Of a DNA stretch of 64,000 nucleotides, positions 49,101-54,025 are shown in pieces; position 1 is the stretch's first letter; each line of letters opens with the position of its first letter. The notes beneath the pieces are model-generated. The model did not search any database and had not been told where the DNA came from. It saw nothing but the letters and a program-made list of their open reading frames with translations. Origin of the DNA: Welwitschia mirabilis (Eukaryota > Gnetophyta > Gnetopsida > Welwitschiales); NCBI GenBank assembly GCA_051453625.1, contig JBOZIK010000001.1, forward strand, positions 56,606,256-56,670,255, given 5' to 3'. Both the position numbers and the translations under genes were made by a program.

Positions 49101-52100
49101 TAGATTACTCATAAAACATGAGACAACTCCCACTGCATAAGTAATATCTAGCCTTGTGCAAACCCTAGCATACATCACTATCAACAGTAAATGTATAAGA
49201 AACGCTCGTCATCTCAACCTTTTCCTTCTCTAAAGTCGTACAATTCCTAAGAGACAACTGAAATTGTGAGCCAAGAGGAGTATCAACAAGCTTGCAATCA
49301 GCCATGCTAAAGCATTTCAGAACCTTCCTCACATATTTTGCTTGACTAAGCCACAGCTCCCTCTTAGACCTATCTCTGTTAATCCTCATGCAAAGAATTT
49401 TCCTAGCAGCCCAAAGATCCTTAGTGACAAAGGACTTGGATATCTCATCCTTCAAGCGTTTCATCTCCCTCCTGTCATTTCCAACCAAAACCATGTCATC
49501 AACATAAAAGCATCAGGATAACAAGCTTATTAATTTTCCAATGTTCAGGTGGACACTGTAATCATAATCAAATTTAGAATATCCCTGCTTTTAGATGAAG
49601 TCATCAGACTTCTTATACCATTACCGAGGGGCCTGTTTTAGGCCATAAAGAGACTTTCTCAACCTACACACAATGTTTTTCTTTCCAACATCCAACCCCT
49701 CTGGTACCTGCATATAGATCTCTTCTTCCAAATCACCATGGAGAAAAGTAGTTCTTATATCCGGTTGTTCCAAATCCAAATCAAGATCGGCAAACATTGA
49801 CAACAAAATATGTATAGAACTCTGCTTAATAACTGGAGAGAAAATCTCAATGAAATCGATACCAAGTCTTTGACTAGATCCTTTAACAACCAACCTTACT
49901 TTGTAACGTTTAGAACAATCAACCTTACATTTTAGGACATAGACCCCTTTGCATTTCAAAGCCTTCTTCCCTTCTAACAAGGGCATCAAATCCCATGTTT
50001 TGTTCATCTCCAAGGACTTCATCTATTCATCCATTGCAACTTTCCATTTCTTGGACTTAGGTGAAGAGATGGCTTCTGCAAGTTTCATGTTCTCCATTGT
50101 CAATATACAAAACATAGTGCAAAGATGGAGAATACAGTTCTAGTGGCTTAGACACTCTAGTCGATCTTCTCACCCAATGTTGCTGATTTGTTGCTTCAAT
50201 CATCAAAACTTTCTCCACTTTTTCACCATTCCAATCAGAACCAACATCTGAAGTAGACTCTTCAAAGCTGGAACTTGAGCTCTTTGTCTATTGTTGAATT
50301 CCCTCGTTAGCATGATCATCCTCAACTGCTCGAGGCCTTTTCTTGGTGCAAGAATCAGAGCTTCCCTCATTCTAATTGCTCCTATGCTCTGGAAAACATC
50401 ACGTTTTCAACAAACTCAACATCACATGATCTCACAATTTTATGAGCCATAGGATCCCAAATTCTGTATCCAAGGTTATCACCACCATAAACCCAAGTGT
50501 GCATAAGCTACACAACCGTAAATCCTCAAATGTGAAAGACTCTCCGAGCTCCCACTGCAGAGAGATTCAAGGATATCACCATTTAAAGCTGAAAATGGTG
50601 ATCTATTGATGAAGTATGTAGCTGCTAAGCTGTCTTAGCGGCATTTGCCCAAAACGTTTTAGGCATTCTAGATGAGGATAGCATGGATTTAATTCTATCT
50701 AGGATAGTTCTGTTATATCTTTTAGCTATCCCATTATTCTAAGGAGTACCAAGTGGAGTCAACGTATGCATGATTCCAGCTTCCTGACAAAATATAGCAA
50801 ACTCATACCAGGTATATTCACCTCTATTATAAGTCACCAAGCATTCGATTTTTCTTCCAGGTTCATTTTCAACTTGAGCCTTAAATTCTTTGAATTTACT
50901 CAATGCCTAACTTTTAGAATGCATAAAGTAAACCCACGTCTTCCTACGGAATCTATCTATAAGAGAAATAAAATACACAAATCCACCCAAGGAAGTAACA
51001 AACATGGGACCAACAACATCAAAATAGGCGACATCAAGCTTTTTTACATTTCTATATATAAGATTTCTCTCAAATTCACACGTCTACTTTTGCTAACAGC
51101 ACAATCATGACAAAAATCAAGAGAATCAGAGGAGAAACTAGGGAAAAGTAATTTGAAGATAATACCCTCGTCCTAGTAGCACTCAAGTGACCCAGTCGTT
51201 GATGCCATAAGACAATCTCATCTATAGCAGCAGTAGCCACGGTTCCACCAACAACCTTCGCTTTTAGAATATAGAAGGTGCTTTCCTTCTTTCCCTGCAA
51301 CAGGGTCATGGCTCCTTTGCTAACCTTCGCCCTGTTACAACTTTCCAACCCAGATCATCTAGTTGGCCAAAAGAAGTCAGGTTCTTAGCCACCTTGGGAA
51401 TGTGATTTGCATTTCTCAACATAAGTCTCTGGCCTCCATCCTGTTCTAGGATCACAGTACCATCTCCATCAACACTGCAAACTCTATCATCCCCTAGATA
51501 AATCCATGGTAGCAACTAATCTGTATTCATAGAAATATTCTCTGAAAGGAGAGATATGGAAGGAAGCTCCTGAATCAAAAATCCAGATATCAAGAGCAGT
51601 ATATCTGTAAACATTAACTATAGCGTCAACAACTACCAAAACAAGAGCGGCTTCACCATTTGAAGCAACCTCAGCTTTTCTAGACTCTAACCTCGTCAAC
51701 TTCCTTTTGTTCTTCAGAAAAGGACAGTCCTTCCAAAGGTGACATTTCTTCTTCCAGTACCAACAGATTTCCCTCTACTCTAACTTGCGAATGACCTATC
51801 CTGGCATTCAAAGCCTCTCTAGACATTGAGGCTCCAGAACCAGCATCCACAGATCTATGTTGCCTTTCCACATCTATCAGTTGCCTAATTATTGTATCAT
51901 ATTTAGGCAAATTCTTGGATGCAACATTCAAGGTTGTCCTCGTTGTCTCCCACGAATATGGAAGAGAACTCAGCTAGGCACAAACCTTCAGATCTTCCTC
52001 AAAATCAATACCCAAGCCTCCTACTTGAGCAAACAGATCATTCGTGTTGTCTAGGTGATTCTGCAATGAGGTGCCTTCCTCCATCTTCATCTTGAACATC

Positions 52101-54025
52101 CTGTTCACAGTATAATATTTGTTCATACCTGTAAGTTGATCATACCTCTCCTTCAGCATTCTCCAAAGAATCCTCTAAGAATTTAGGGTTCCTTTGCTAA
52201 CACAAGATTGGAGGTACCTTGTTGCATGTCAGTTCATCTCTCTCCGGGTAGCATATGGATATTTCTTATTAAACTCGTCTAGTGTCAAATCGGTTTTTGA
52301 GATTGCCTCTGGCTTCATCTAAAGAGTCAAATAGCAACCCTTAAGGTATAAGGTGTCTTCCATTAAGACCTTCCAATTGGCCTAGTTTTGAGCCCCTTTC
52401 AGTATGCCCTCATTCTGTAATCGATCCATCCTAAATGTACAGATAGCACAAACTGTATGGACGATGCAGGAGATGTACGGACACTAAAAACCCCAGATTT
52501 CACAAAACAAGTCGCAATGCTTCAGTCTACAACAATAGCAGCTCTAATACCACTTGTTACGAATTCAGAAAGAAAAATTGTGCTAAAGCATCTAGAACAA
52601 CAAGCAAAAATATCAACACCAGGATTTAACATGGAAACCCTTGCGGGAAAAAACCATAGGAAGCTAGCACAAATCTCTTAGGTGGAGCAAAGAAAAATCT
52701 GGTACAACAAACCCTCCACACAACCCCTTTAAATAGGGTTGGGGTTTCAAGCCAACTCAAAGACCACATTCAGTCTTTTCCCCTTTTATCTTTTGTTTAC
52801 ACAAGTTAACTACCTAAAGGGTGTTTACATAACTTCCCTTTACAACATGTTTAATTACAAAGGGGACAACGTTTAGAACTATAACATTAAAGCTTCATAT
52901 CCCAACACGTCTGACTTCAAAAACAGGTGANNNNNNNNNNNNNNNNNNNNNNNNNNNNNNNNNNNNNNNNNNNNNNNNNNNNNNNNNNNNNNNNNNNNNN
53001 NNNNNNNNNNNNNNNNNNNNNNNNNNNTTATTTGATATTGATTGATTAGATCCAGTTAACAAAAATAGAGTTTTTATTATAATAGATATATAAAACAGAA
53101 ATATAAATACACTTGACTTGCTGATTTATGTGAAATTAACTACTAACATTTGATCTTTAAGACACCTGCATTTAGATCAAAGAAATCCTTCTTGAATCTT
53201 TATGTTCCATTGTTTACTTTGGACTTCTAGCATTCTCTTAGCCATTTCGATTACAGTAGCCATCTATTTCTTGTGGTTTAGTTCCGGATCTCAGGTGCTT
53301 TTATGAATACACCTTTAGGAGCTACATCAAATGATAGCATGATTTCGAGTGTGTAAAACTTTTCTATTAGTACGACTTCAGTTAAGGAGACAGAAATCTT
53401 TAGTCCTTCCATTCAGACAAGCATGTTTGATGCAGTCTTCAATTTTATTAAATACAACCCAAGTCACATCCACTGTACAAAATGAATTAACATACGACCA
53501 AACTGGCTACAAATCAAAAATTTATATTATCAAGATTGCTACATTCTCCTGCAGTGAACTTCCATTTCTATACCACAACATGATGTTCATAAGGAAGAAT
53601 CATATAGCTTTACAGTTTACAGTTTCCATAATCTAATTAAATAATGAAATGTCATGGATCATATCTTATCAGAACAAACCTTCCATCCATAGCCCTTGCA
53701 TACTCATTTAAAGCTAGTGTGCAAGATGTACTCTGAAGACCAAGAAGGAAAAAACGAATGTCATGTCAGGATGAGTTTACCAAATGAGAATCACTATAAG
53801 CACTGTCCTCAAAACAATCTACCTTTCTTAGATACTAGAAACCAATAAATGCAATTATGATAAAGCAAAAACTAAAGGAGCAGAAGAACATAAAAGGGCC
53901 AATTGATAAAGAACTTGCTCCATTCATACCTGACTGTGATAGTGAAGACTATTAGCACATATTACAATGACACCACCGATAGGTGAAGGAACTGGAAGTA
54001 ACTTGTATGCATCATGTGGAAGATT
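11621..54025 (-). CDS. CPSF160: CPSF160 (cleavage/polyadenylation factor 160-kDa subunit), partial gene of ten internal exons
   Basis: The spliced product matches the N-terminal third to middle of plant CPSF160, the scaffold subunit of the nuclear complex that recognises the poly(A) signal and supports pre-mRNA 3' cleavage and polyadenylation. Recognisable blocks in order are [105 protein letters not shown] and [12 protein letters not shown]. These lie in the MMS1-like beta-propeller region. I joined exons by hand: every border is GT-AG and every phase fits, giving 1,034 coding nt with no internal stop. Start and stop codons lie outside the window. The acidic/basic linker ([14 protein letters not shown]) fits the family's low-conservation stretch. 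Intact reading across ten exons argues for a live gene and not a pseudogene. I inferred identity from remembered family sequence, without a database search. Confidence 0.93.
11810..11950 (-). CDS. CPSF160: CPSF160 exon
   Basis: Forty-seven codons, [19 protein letters not shown] onward to [15 protein letters not shown]. Acceptor attaacag, donor gtatgt. This is the family block VELPGCKGxWTVYHK followed by the EYHAYLIIS strand. Confidence 0.95.
12474..13425. other. Assembly gap (952 N)
   Basis: A run of N inside a CPSF160 intron, 45 bp to the left of a compound microsatellite. Confidence 0.99.
13471..13558 (+). repeat. Compound microsatellite (TC)n(TG)n
   Basis: A TC run with one CG interruption (13471-13525), then a TG run (to about 13557) with one TC interruption. 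Confidence 0.97.
14593..14643 (+). repeat. 27-bp tandem duplication
   Basis: GTATAAA followed by GGGGGAATCTTGTTTC is repeated at 14593 and 14620 with minor differences. Confidence 0.85.
15086..15163 (-). CDS. CPSF160: CPSF160 exon
   Basis: Twenty-six codons, [20 protein letters not shown] to PEQSTE. Acceptor ctcggcag, donor gtgaat. The [20 protein letters not shown] block is shared by CPSF160 and DDB1 relatives. Confidence 0.95.
16522..16567 (+). repeat. 23-bp tandem duplication
   Basis: TTAGTAAGACCTAGGGAAAC and TTAGTAAGTCTTAGGGAAAC are adjacent, each followed by TAA. Confidence 0.88.
17697..17880 (+). mobile_element. tRNA-derived SINE with target-site duplication
   Basis: The body is 184 bp. 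A tRNA-like head has an A-box-like block TTAACCTGGTGGTAAGG at 17709 and a consensus B box GGTTCAAATCC at 17754-17764, with spacing right for an internal Pol III promoter. It ends in a short A-run (CGAAAA). It is flanked by AACATAAAAATGCAGCC (17680-17696) and AACATAGAAATGTAGCC (17881-17897), 15 of 17 identical, as expected for LINE-mediated insertion. It is not a tRNA gene: no acceptor or anticodon arms can be paired. Confidence 0.82.
18148..18279 (-). CDS. CPSF160: CPSF160 exon
   Basis: Forty-four codons, [20 protein letters not shown] onward to KQKNYEL. Acceptor gatgcag, donor gttagt. The SFxxRDxLxNxGPxxDFAYGLR pattern is conserved in plant CPSF160. Confidence 0.95.
18280..19305 (-). other. 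CPSF160 intron (1.0 kb)
   Basis: This lies between the exons at 19306 and 18279. A weak B-box-like GAGTTCGATTTC near 18593 hints at another decayed SINE, but no second box or duplication supports it. Confidence 0.8.
19306..19440 (-). CDS. CPSF160: CPSF160 exon (variable linker)
   Basis: Forty-five codons from [16 protein letters not shown] to [11 protein letters not shown]. This matches the variable, charged linker of plant CPSF160, which has a similar KRLR-type basic patch that could be a nuclear localisation signal (inference). Acceptor aataatag, donor gtaaac. Confidence 0.88.
19706..19825 (-). CDS. CPSF160: CPSF160 exon
   Basis: Forty codons, [20 protein letters not shown] onward to FSKSSKDE. 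The [15 protein letters not shown] strand is a hallmark of the CPSF_A/DDB1/MMS1 propeller family. Acceptor gttgcag; donor gtggtt, chosen because the following exon then joins in phase 0. Confidence 0.94.
19951..20002 (-). CDS. CPSF160: CPSF160 exon
   Basis: 52 nt: one base completes the split Arg codon, then [17 protein letters not shown]. Acceptor tttcacag, donor gtacgc. It ends in phase 0. Confidence 0.9.
20243..20374 (-). CDS. CPSF160: CPSF160 exon
   Basis: 132 nt encoding [19 protein letters not shown] and onward to SLVYDG plus two bases (CG). The block [13 protein letters not shown] followed by [12 protein letters not shown] is highly characteristic of plant CPSF160. Acceptor aaccag, donor gtaaat. 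Confidence 0.95.
21088..21146 (+). repeat. Microsatellite (TG)n-AGTGA-(GA)n, gap left edge
   Basis: A TG run to 21135, then AGTGAGAGAGA running directly into N. Confidence 0.97.
21147..22108. other. Assembly gap (962 N)
   Basis: A run of N with the same compound microsatellite at both edges. Confidence 0.99.
22109..22185 (+). repeat. Microsatellite (GT)n-GAGTGAGTGA-(GA)n, gap right edge
   Basis: A GT run from the first base after the gap, then GAGTGAGTGA, then a long GA run to 22185. Confidence 0.97.
23299..23405 (+). repeat. TRIM LTR 1
   Basis: 107 bp, TGTTGGGTATGCGC ... GGGCCTAACA. Confidence 0.88.
23408..23419 (+). promoter_or_regulatory. TRIM primer-binding site (tRNA-iMet), first internal segment
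   Basis: TGGTATCAGAGC, the exact plant initiator-Met primer-binding sequence, placed two bases after the LTR. Confidence 0.88.
23506..23611 (+). repeat. TRIM LTR 2 (shared)
   Basis: 106 bp, TGTTGGATATGCAG ... AGGCCCAACA, preceded by a polypurine tract and followed by a second primer-binding site. Confidence 0.88.
23614..23625 (+). promoter_or_regulatory. TRIM primer-binding site, second internal segment
   Basis: TGGTATCAGAGC again, two bases after LTR 2. Confidence 0.88.
23712..23817 (+). repeat. TRIM LTR 3
   Basis: 106 bp, CGTTGGGTATGCGC ... GGACCCAACA. The first T has mutated to C. Confidence 0.86.
23818..24792. other. Intronic sequence, nothing recognised
   Basis: I saw no repeat structure or protein similarity between the TRIM and the next LTR. 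Confidence 0.5.
24793..25210 (+). repeat. copia-type LTR (5' copy of a distant pair)
   Basis: 418 bp from TATTAGAATTAAG to TTTCTCAACA. It aligns along its length with 38277-38689, with shared blocks such as TTCCATTGATAACAAGA and GATTCTTTTG. Two bases after its end is a degenerate primer-binding site, TTGTAATAGAGA (8 of 12 matching TGGTATCAGAGC). A gag remnant follows. Confidence 0.72.
25320..25660 (+). pseudogene. copia gag remnant
   Basis: Shifting frames give [20 protein letters not shown], then [20 protein letters not shown] and [19 protein letters not shown]. This fits the copia gag (UBN2-type) order: a mutable segment near the start, then the LWxxLxxxY helix. Several stops are present. 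It lies directly after an LTR and degenerate primer-binding site, so it is the 5' internal end of that element. Confidence 0.68.
25729..26320 (+). repeat. 301-bp tandem duplication of a TRIM-like unit
   Basis: The units start at 25729 and 26030 with TTCCATT..TTCATTGGTCAC. Unit 1 has a primer-binding site TGGTATCAGAGA (25821-25832), a polypurine tract GAGGGGGAGAT and an LTR-like segment (25919-26022, ending GCCCAACA). Unit 2 has lost its primer-binding site but keeps AAGGGGAGAT and an LTR (26213-26318, TGTTGGGCATGC ... CCCCAACA). The LTR-like segments belong to the same family as the TRIM at 23299. The segment in front of each primer-binding site is not the TRIM LTR, so host sequence was duplicated with the element. 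Confidence 0.75.
26321..27342. other. Region upstream of LINE ORF2; possible ORF1 remnant, not confirmed
   Basis: The short Lys-rich frames near 26579-26803 resemble no family I can name. Position suggests decayed LINE 5' sequence (inference only). Confidence 0.35.
28190..28825 (+). pseudogene. LINE ORF2 segment, first of two copies
   Basis: This aligns with 28857-29470 from the end of the endonuclease to the start of the reverse transcriptase ([26 protein letters not shown]). It has more stops than the second copy. The two copies make the element longer than one ORF2 needs. Confidence 0.7.
28857..29470 (+). pseudogene. LINE ORF2 segment, second copy (reverse transcriptase N-terminus)
   Basis: A 101-codon open stretch (29020-29325) contains [20 protein letters not shown] and [18 protein letters not shown], the KSPGPDG-F motif that opens LINE reverse transcriptases. 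It ends at SNLRPISF, exactly where the minus-strand LINE is inserted. Confidence 0.8.
29448..29470 (+). repeat. Left target-site duplication of the nested LINE
   Basis: TCAAATTTGAGACCAATAAG(TTT), partner of 34930-34949. The first ten bases, TCAAATTTGA, are identical. Confidence 0.6.
29500..31054 (-). pseudogene. LINE ORF2 C-terminal part with zf-RVT domain
   Basis: The minus strand reads [20 protein letters not shown] then GQTIW near 30040-29950. This is the zinc-binding zf-RVT motif (C-x2-C ... H-x3-4-C) that closes plant LINE ORF2. The rest is decayed and includes a 10-N gap. Confidence 0.7.
29848..29857. other. Assembly gap (10 N)
   Basis: A short N run near the 3' end of the minus-strand LINE. 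Confidence 0.99.
31055..32570 (-). pseudogene. LINE ORF2 endonuclease and reverse transcriptase remnant
   Basis: The endonuclease tail (32400-32218) contains [20 protein letters not shown] and LDRFLVSR, a strong plant L1 signature. Then comes a pre-RT linker (31816-31592) with [15 protein letters not shown], the RT core [18 protein letters not shown] (about 31345-31290), and the catalytic box as FGDD (31055-31066) where Y/FADD is usual. Frameshifts and stops separate the blocks. Confidence 0.8.
32610..33479. other. Assembly gap (870 N)
   Basis: A run of N between ORF1 and ORF2 of the minus-strand LINE; it probably covers the inter-ORF region and the endonuclease start. Confidence 0.99.
34157..34774 (-). 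pseudogene. LINE ORF1 (DUF4283 plus zinc knuckle) remnant
   Basis: The first part (34774-34535) shows [20 protein letters not shown] and a SFLGH end, typical of the DUF4283 domain of plant L1 ORF1/gag-like proteins. The second part (34420-34157) ends in [12 protein letters not shown], a CCHC knuckle whose first Cys is replaced by Tyr (VYLIC). The two parts lie in different frames. The family role is RNA binding in the retrotransposition particle; this copy is broken. Confidence 0.72.
34930..34949 (+). repeat. Right target-site duplication of the nested LINE
   Basis: TCAAATTTGAAGCTAGGCTT, partner of 29448-29470, diverged after the first ten bases. Confidence 0.58.
34950..36330 (+). pseudogene. 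Plus-strand LINE ORF2, reverse transcriptase continued
   Basis: After the nested LINE the plus-strand frame resumes with a KVMSK.FAK-like block, the [20 protein letters not shown] block and [18 protein letters not shown]. It continues through thumb-region blocks ([30 protein letters not shown]) to about 36100. Two frameshifts and several stops are present. Confidence 0.78.
35625..35718 (+). repeat. 47-bp tandem duplication inside the LINE
   Basis: TCTAAATTATAAAATTAATT plus 25 further bases occurs at 35625 and again at 35672 without a mismatch in the shared 45 bases. It duplicates the [11 protein letters not shown] coding block. Confidence 0.95.
36331..38276. other. Unrecognised internal region before a copia 3' LTR
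   Basis: No conserved protein was seen. A 31-bp tandem duplication lies at 36643-36704. The last 15 bases before the LTR contain a copia polypurine tract, AAAGTGGAGGTC, so at least the right end is retroelement DNA. Confidence 0.5.
36643..36704 (+). repeat. 31-bp tandem duplication
   Basis: ATAAGGGAAAAAAACTAGCA and ATAAGGGGAAAAAACTAGCA, each followed by ACTCTMAGAGT. Confidence 0.9.
38277..38689 (+). repeat. copia-type LTR (3' copy of a distant pair)
   Basis: 413 bp, TATTAGAATAAGG ... TTTTCGACA, preceded by the polypurine tract AAAGTGGAGGTC. It aligns along its length with 24793-25210. If both belong to one insertion, 13 kb of nested DNA separates them. Confidence 0.7.
38690..39469. other. 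Intronic sequence, AT-rich, nothing recognised
   Basis: It contains a very AT-rich stretch (about 39325-39420, dominated by TAATATAA/AAATA). No coding signal was seen. Confidence 0.5.
39470..39840 (-). repeat. 3' LTR of the minus-strand copia element
   Basis: It aligns with 52555-52907 at roughly 90% by eye. Shared blocks include AAATATCAACACCA and AACAAACCCTCCACACAACC. Confidence 0.85.
39850..40673 (-). pseudogene. copia RNase H and C-terminal region
   Basis: A 152-codon open stretch (40584-40126) reads [46 protein letters not shown], then [20 protein letters not shown]. These are the standard copia blocks before and within RNase H. After 40126 the frame is broken, but [15 protein letters not shown]-like sequence continues to the 3' LTR. 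It ends at the hAT insertion at its N-terminal side. Confidence 0.85.
40674..40681 (+). repeat. hAT target-site duplication, left copy
   Basis: GCCATGCT, identical to 48508-48515. Confidence 0.92.
40682..40693 (+). repeat. hAT left terminal inverted repeat
   Basis: CTATGATTAAAC, pairing with the inverted right end CAATGATTAAAT. Confidence 0.85.
40694..43328 (+). other. hAT 5' non-coding region
   Basis: The first 150 bp carry subterminal GCGACTAA/GTCGCC motifs. A 5' leader or untranslated exon near 40900-41250 is possible. Two related segments of about 80 bp lie at 41970 and 42155 (TTTTTAGTTGGG ... CCTTATAAGAAAAGTG). The rest is AT-rich, probably an intron, and includes the 733-N gap. Confidence 0.55.
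42319..43051. other. Assembly gap (733 N)
   Basis: A run of N in the hAT 5' region. Confidence 0.99.
43329..46245 (+). pseudogene. hAT transposase (BED, DUF659, hATC)
   Basis: Exon 1 (43329-44322, acceptor ttttgcag) starts [20 protein letters not shown] with a BED zinc finger ([19 protein letters not shown]). One frame runs for about 330 codons, broken only by two TAG codons (43687 and about 43753), into the DUF659 block [20 protein letters not shown]. Exon 2 (44426-44569, 48 open codons) gives VVRDNG and [19 protein letters not shown]. Exon 3 (from 44683) gives [20 protein letters not shown] and WSTDERF. Later parts ([36 protein letters not shown]) lead to the hATC dimerisation region, [14 protein letters not shown] to [11 protein letters not shown], with frameshifts. 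The family cuts and pastes the element in the nucleus. Confidence 0.87.
46219..46737 (+). mobile_element. 5' end of a copia element inserted in the hAT transposase gene
   Basis: The hAT coding sequence stops at DDAIPC. An LTR-like segment (TGTTATGAATC..., about 46227 to 46385) then leads to a perfect primer-binding site TGGTATCAGAGC (46388-46399) and a copia gag start, [20 protein letters not shown] with [17 protein letters not shown]. The gag helix HVLWKTLN is cut off by the 100-N gap. The last part of its LTR (GTCATGGCTTATGGTGTGAT) closely resembles the end of the TRIM LTR at 23299. Confidence 0.72.
46738..46837. other. Assembly gap (exactly 100 N, unknown size)
   Basis: Sequence to the right (46838-47700) repeats sequence to the left (45338-46240). 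Confidence 0.99.
46838..47765 (+). pseudogene. Second, diverged copy of the hAT transposase C-terminus
   Basis: It aligns with 45338-46240 from the intron preceding the dimerisation domain through [19 protein letters not shown] to the [11 protein letters not shown] tail, then extends the C-terminus with acidic sequence ([12 protein letters not shown]). It differs by roughly 10-15% and several indels, so it is a paralogous copy, not an allele. Confidence 0.78.
47766..48495 (+). other. hAT 3' non-coding region
   Basis: No coding sequence. The final 100 bp carry repeated CGACT/GTCGAC subterminal motifs, with GCCGACTTTTTT near 48402 matching a motif at 40744. Confidence 0.6.
48496..48507 (-). 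repeat. hAT right terminal inverted repeat
   Basis: On the minus strand CAATGATTAAAT; 10 of 12 match the left end. Confidence 0.85.
48508..48515 (+). repeat. hAT target-site duplication, right copy
   Basis: GCCATGCT, identical to 40674-40681. Confidence 0.92.
48516..48963 (-). pseudogene. copia reverse transcriptase, part continuing the left half
   Basis: The minus strand carries [20 protein letters not shown], the catalytic YVDD box with the usual spacing. Compared with the copy at 49310-49480, it lacks about 39 nt between KDL and LWLSQ, an in-frame loss of 13 residues. It joins the RNase H part at 40673 when the hAT is removed. Confidence 0.82.
48964..49063. other. Assembly gap (exactly 100 N, unknown size)
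   Basis: The right side repeats copia sequence already present on the left side (40437-40673 plus 48516-48963). Confidence 0.99.
49064..50030 (-). pseudogene. copia reverse transcriptase, right half (paralogous overlap with left half)
   Basis: From the right: [60 protein letters not shown] and [13 protein letters not shown] (the classic copia RT N-terminal blocks), then [28 protein letters not shown] and [19 protein letters not shown]. The YVDD region is frameshifted. An uninterrupted hAT target site is present at 49287-49294 (GCCATGCT). Confidence 0.84.
50040..51400 (-). pseudogene. copia integrase remnant
   Basis: GAG-pre-integrase block [13 protein letters not shown] (about 51225-51185), then integrase-core blocks in other frames ([19 protein letters not shown]-like near 51030-50970, [16 protein letters not shown]-like near 50760-50700, FWANAAKTA near 50650). 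The C-terminal [20 protein letters not shown] lies near 50480-50420. It has many stops. Confidence 0.78.
51480..52429 (-). pseudogene. copia gag and protease remnant
   Basis: Gag starts near 52429 ([15 protein letters not shown]) with a [16 protein letters not shown]-like block. It continues as [20 protein letters not shown] and [21 protein letters not shown] zinc knuckle near 51755 reads [14 protein letters not shown], with the second Cys changed to Trp. The protease motif [14 protein letters not shown] lies near 51590-51545. Stops and frame changes separate the parts. Confidence 0.82.
52541..52552 (-). promoter_or_regulatory. copia primer-binding site
   Basis: The minus strand reads TGGTATTAGAGC, one mismatch from the initiator tRNA-Met site, two bases inside the 5' LTR. 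Confidence 0.85.
52555..52907 (-). repeat. 5' LTR of the minus-strand copia element
   Basis: 353 bp; on the minus strand TGTTGGGATATGAAGC ... GAATTCGTAACA. It is homologous to 39470-39840. Confidence 0.87.
52931..53027. other. Assembly gap (97 N)
   Basis: A run of N 23 bp to the right of the copia 5' LTR. Confidence 0.99.
53028..53679. other. 5' end of the giant intron, nothing recognised
   Basis: Ordinary AT-rich intron sequence between the gap and the exon donor. Confidence 0.6.
53680..53732 (-). CDS. CPSF160: CPSF160 exon
   Basis: This 53-nt exon encodes [17 protein letters not shown] plus two bases (AG) of an Arg codon. Acceptor ...cttcag, donor gtttgt at 53678-53679. The split Arg codon is completed by the first base of the exon at 20374, across the 33-kb intron. 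Confidence 0.92.
53930..54025 (-). CDS. CPSF160: CPSF160 exon (first in window)
   Basis: Thirty-two codons in phase 0, beginning NLPHDAYK and ending ANSLHYHSQ. The acceptor AG is at 54026-54027 and the donor GT at 53928-53929 (gtatga). The next exon is only 197 bp away. I found no exon encoding the preceding family block (about ...HPVIWSA) in the remaining 10 kb, so the upstream intron is at least 9,975 bp. Confidence 0.93.

Larger units (their letters stand above)
39470..52907 (-). mobile_element. Minus-strand Ty1/copia element, interrupted by a hAT transposon and a scaffold gap
   Basis: The right (5') LTR is 52555-52907 and the left (3') LTR 39470-39840; they are homologous throughout. The minus-strand primer-binding site TGGTATTAGAGC (52541-52552) lies two bases from the 5' LTR, and the polypurine tract AAGTGAGAGAA adjoins the 3' LTR. 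The order from the right is gag, DSGA protease, GAG-pre-integrase and integrase, reverse transcriptase, RNase H, as in copia. Flanks CATCT (39465-39469) and CGTCT (52908-52912) resemble a 5-bp target-site duplication. Without the hAT and the redundant segment around the gap at 48964, the length is near 4.9 kb, normal for copia. It is in the same orientation as CPSF160. Confidence 0.85.
20375..53679 (-). other. CPSF160: Giant CPSF160 intron (33,305 bp)
   Basis: Bounded by donor gtttgt after the exon at 53680 and acceptor aaccag before the exon at 20374. The Arg codon split across it (AG + G) is restored, and the protein continues in register with the family. The intron holds most of the mobile elements in the window and eight of the N gaps, so its true length is uncertain. 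Confidence 0.88.

Noticed and set aside
51857-52054. Plus-strand frames over the copia gag and RT (also at 40151, 49949, 50766)
   Set aside because: These are shadows of the minus-strand copia proteins and match no family.
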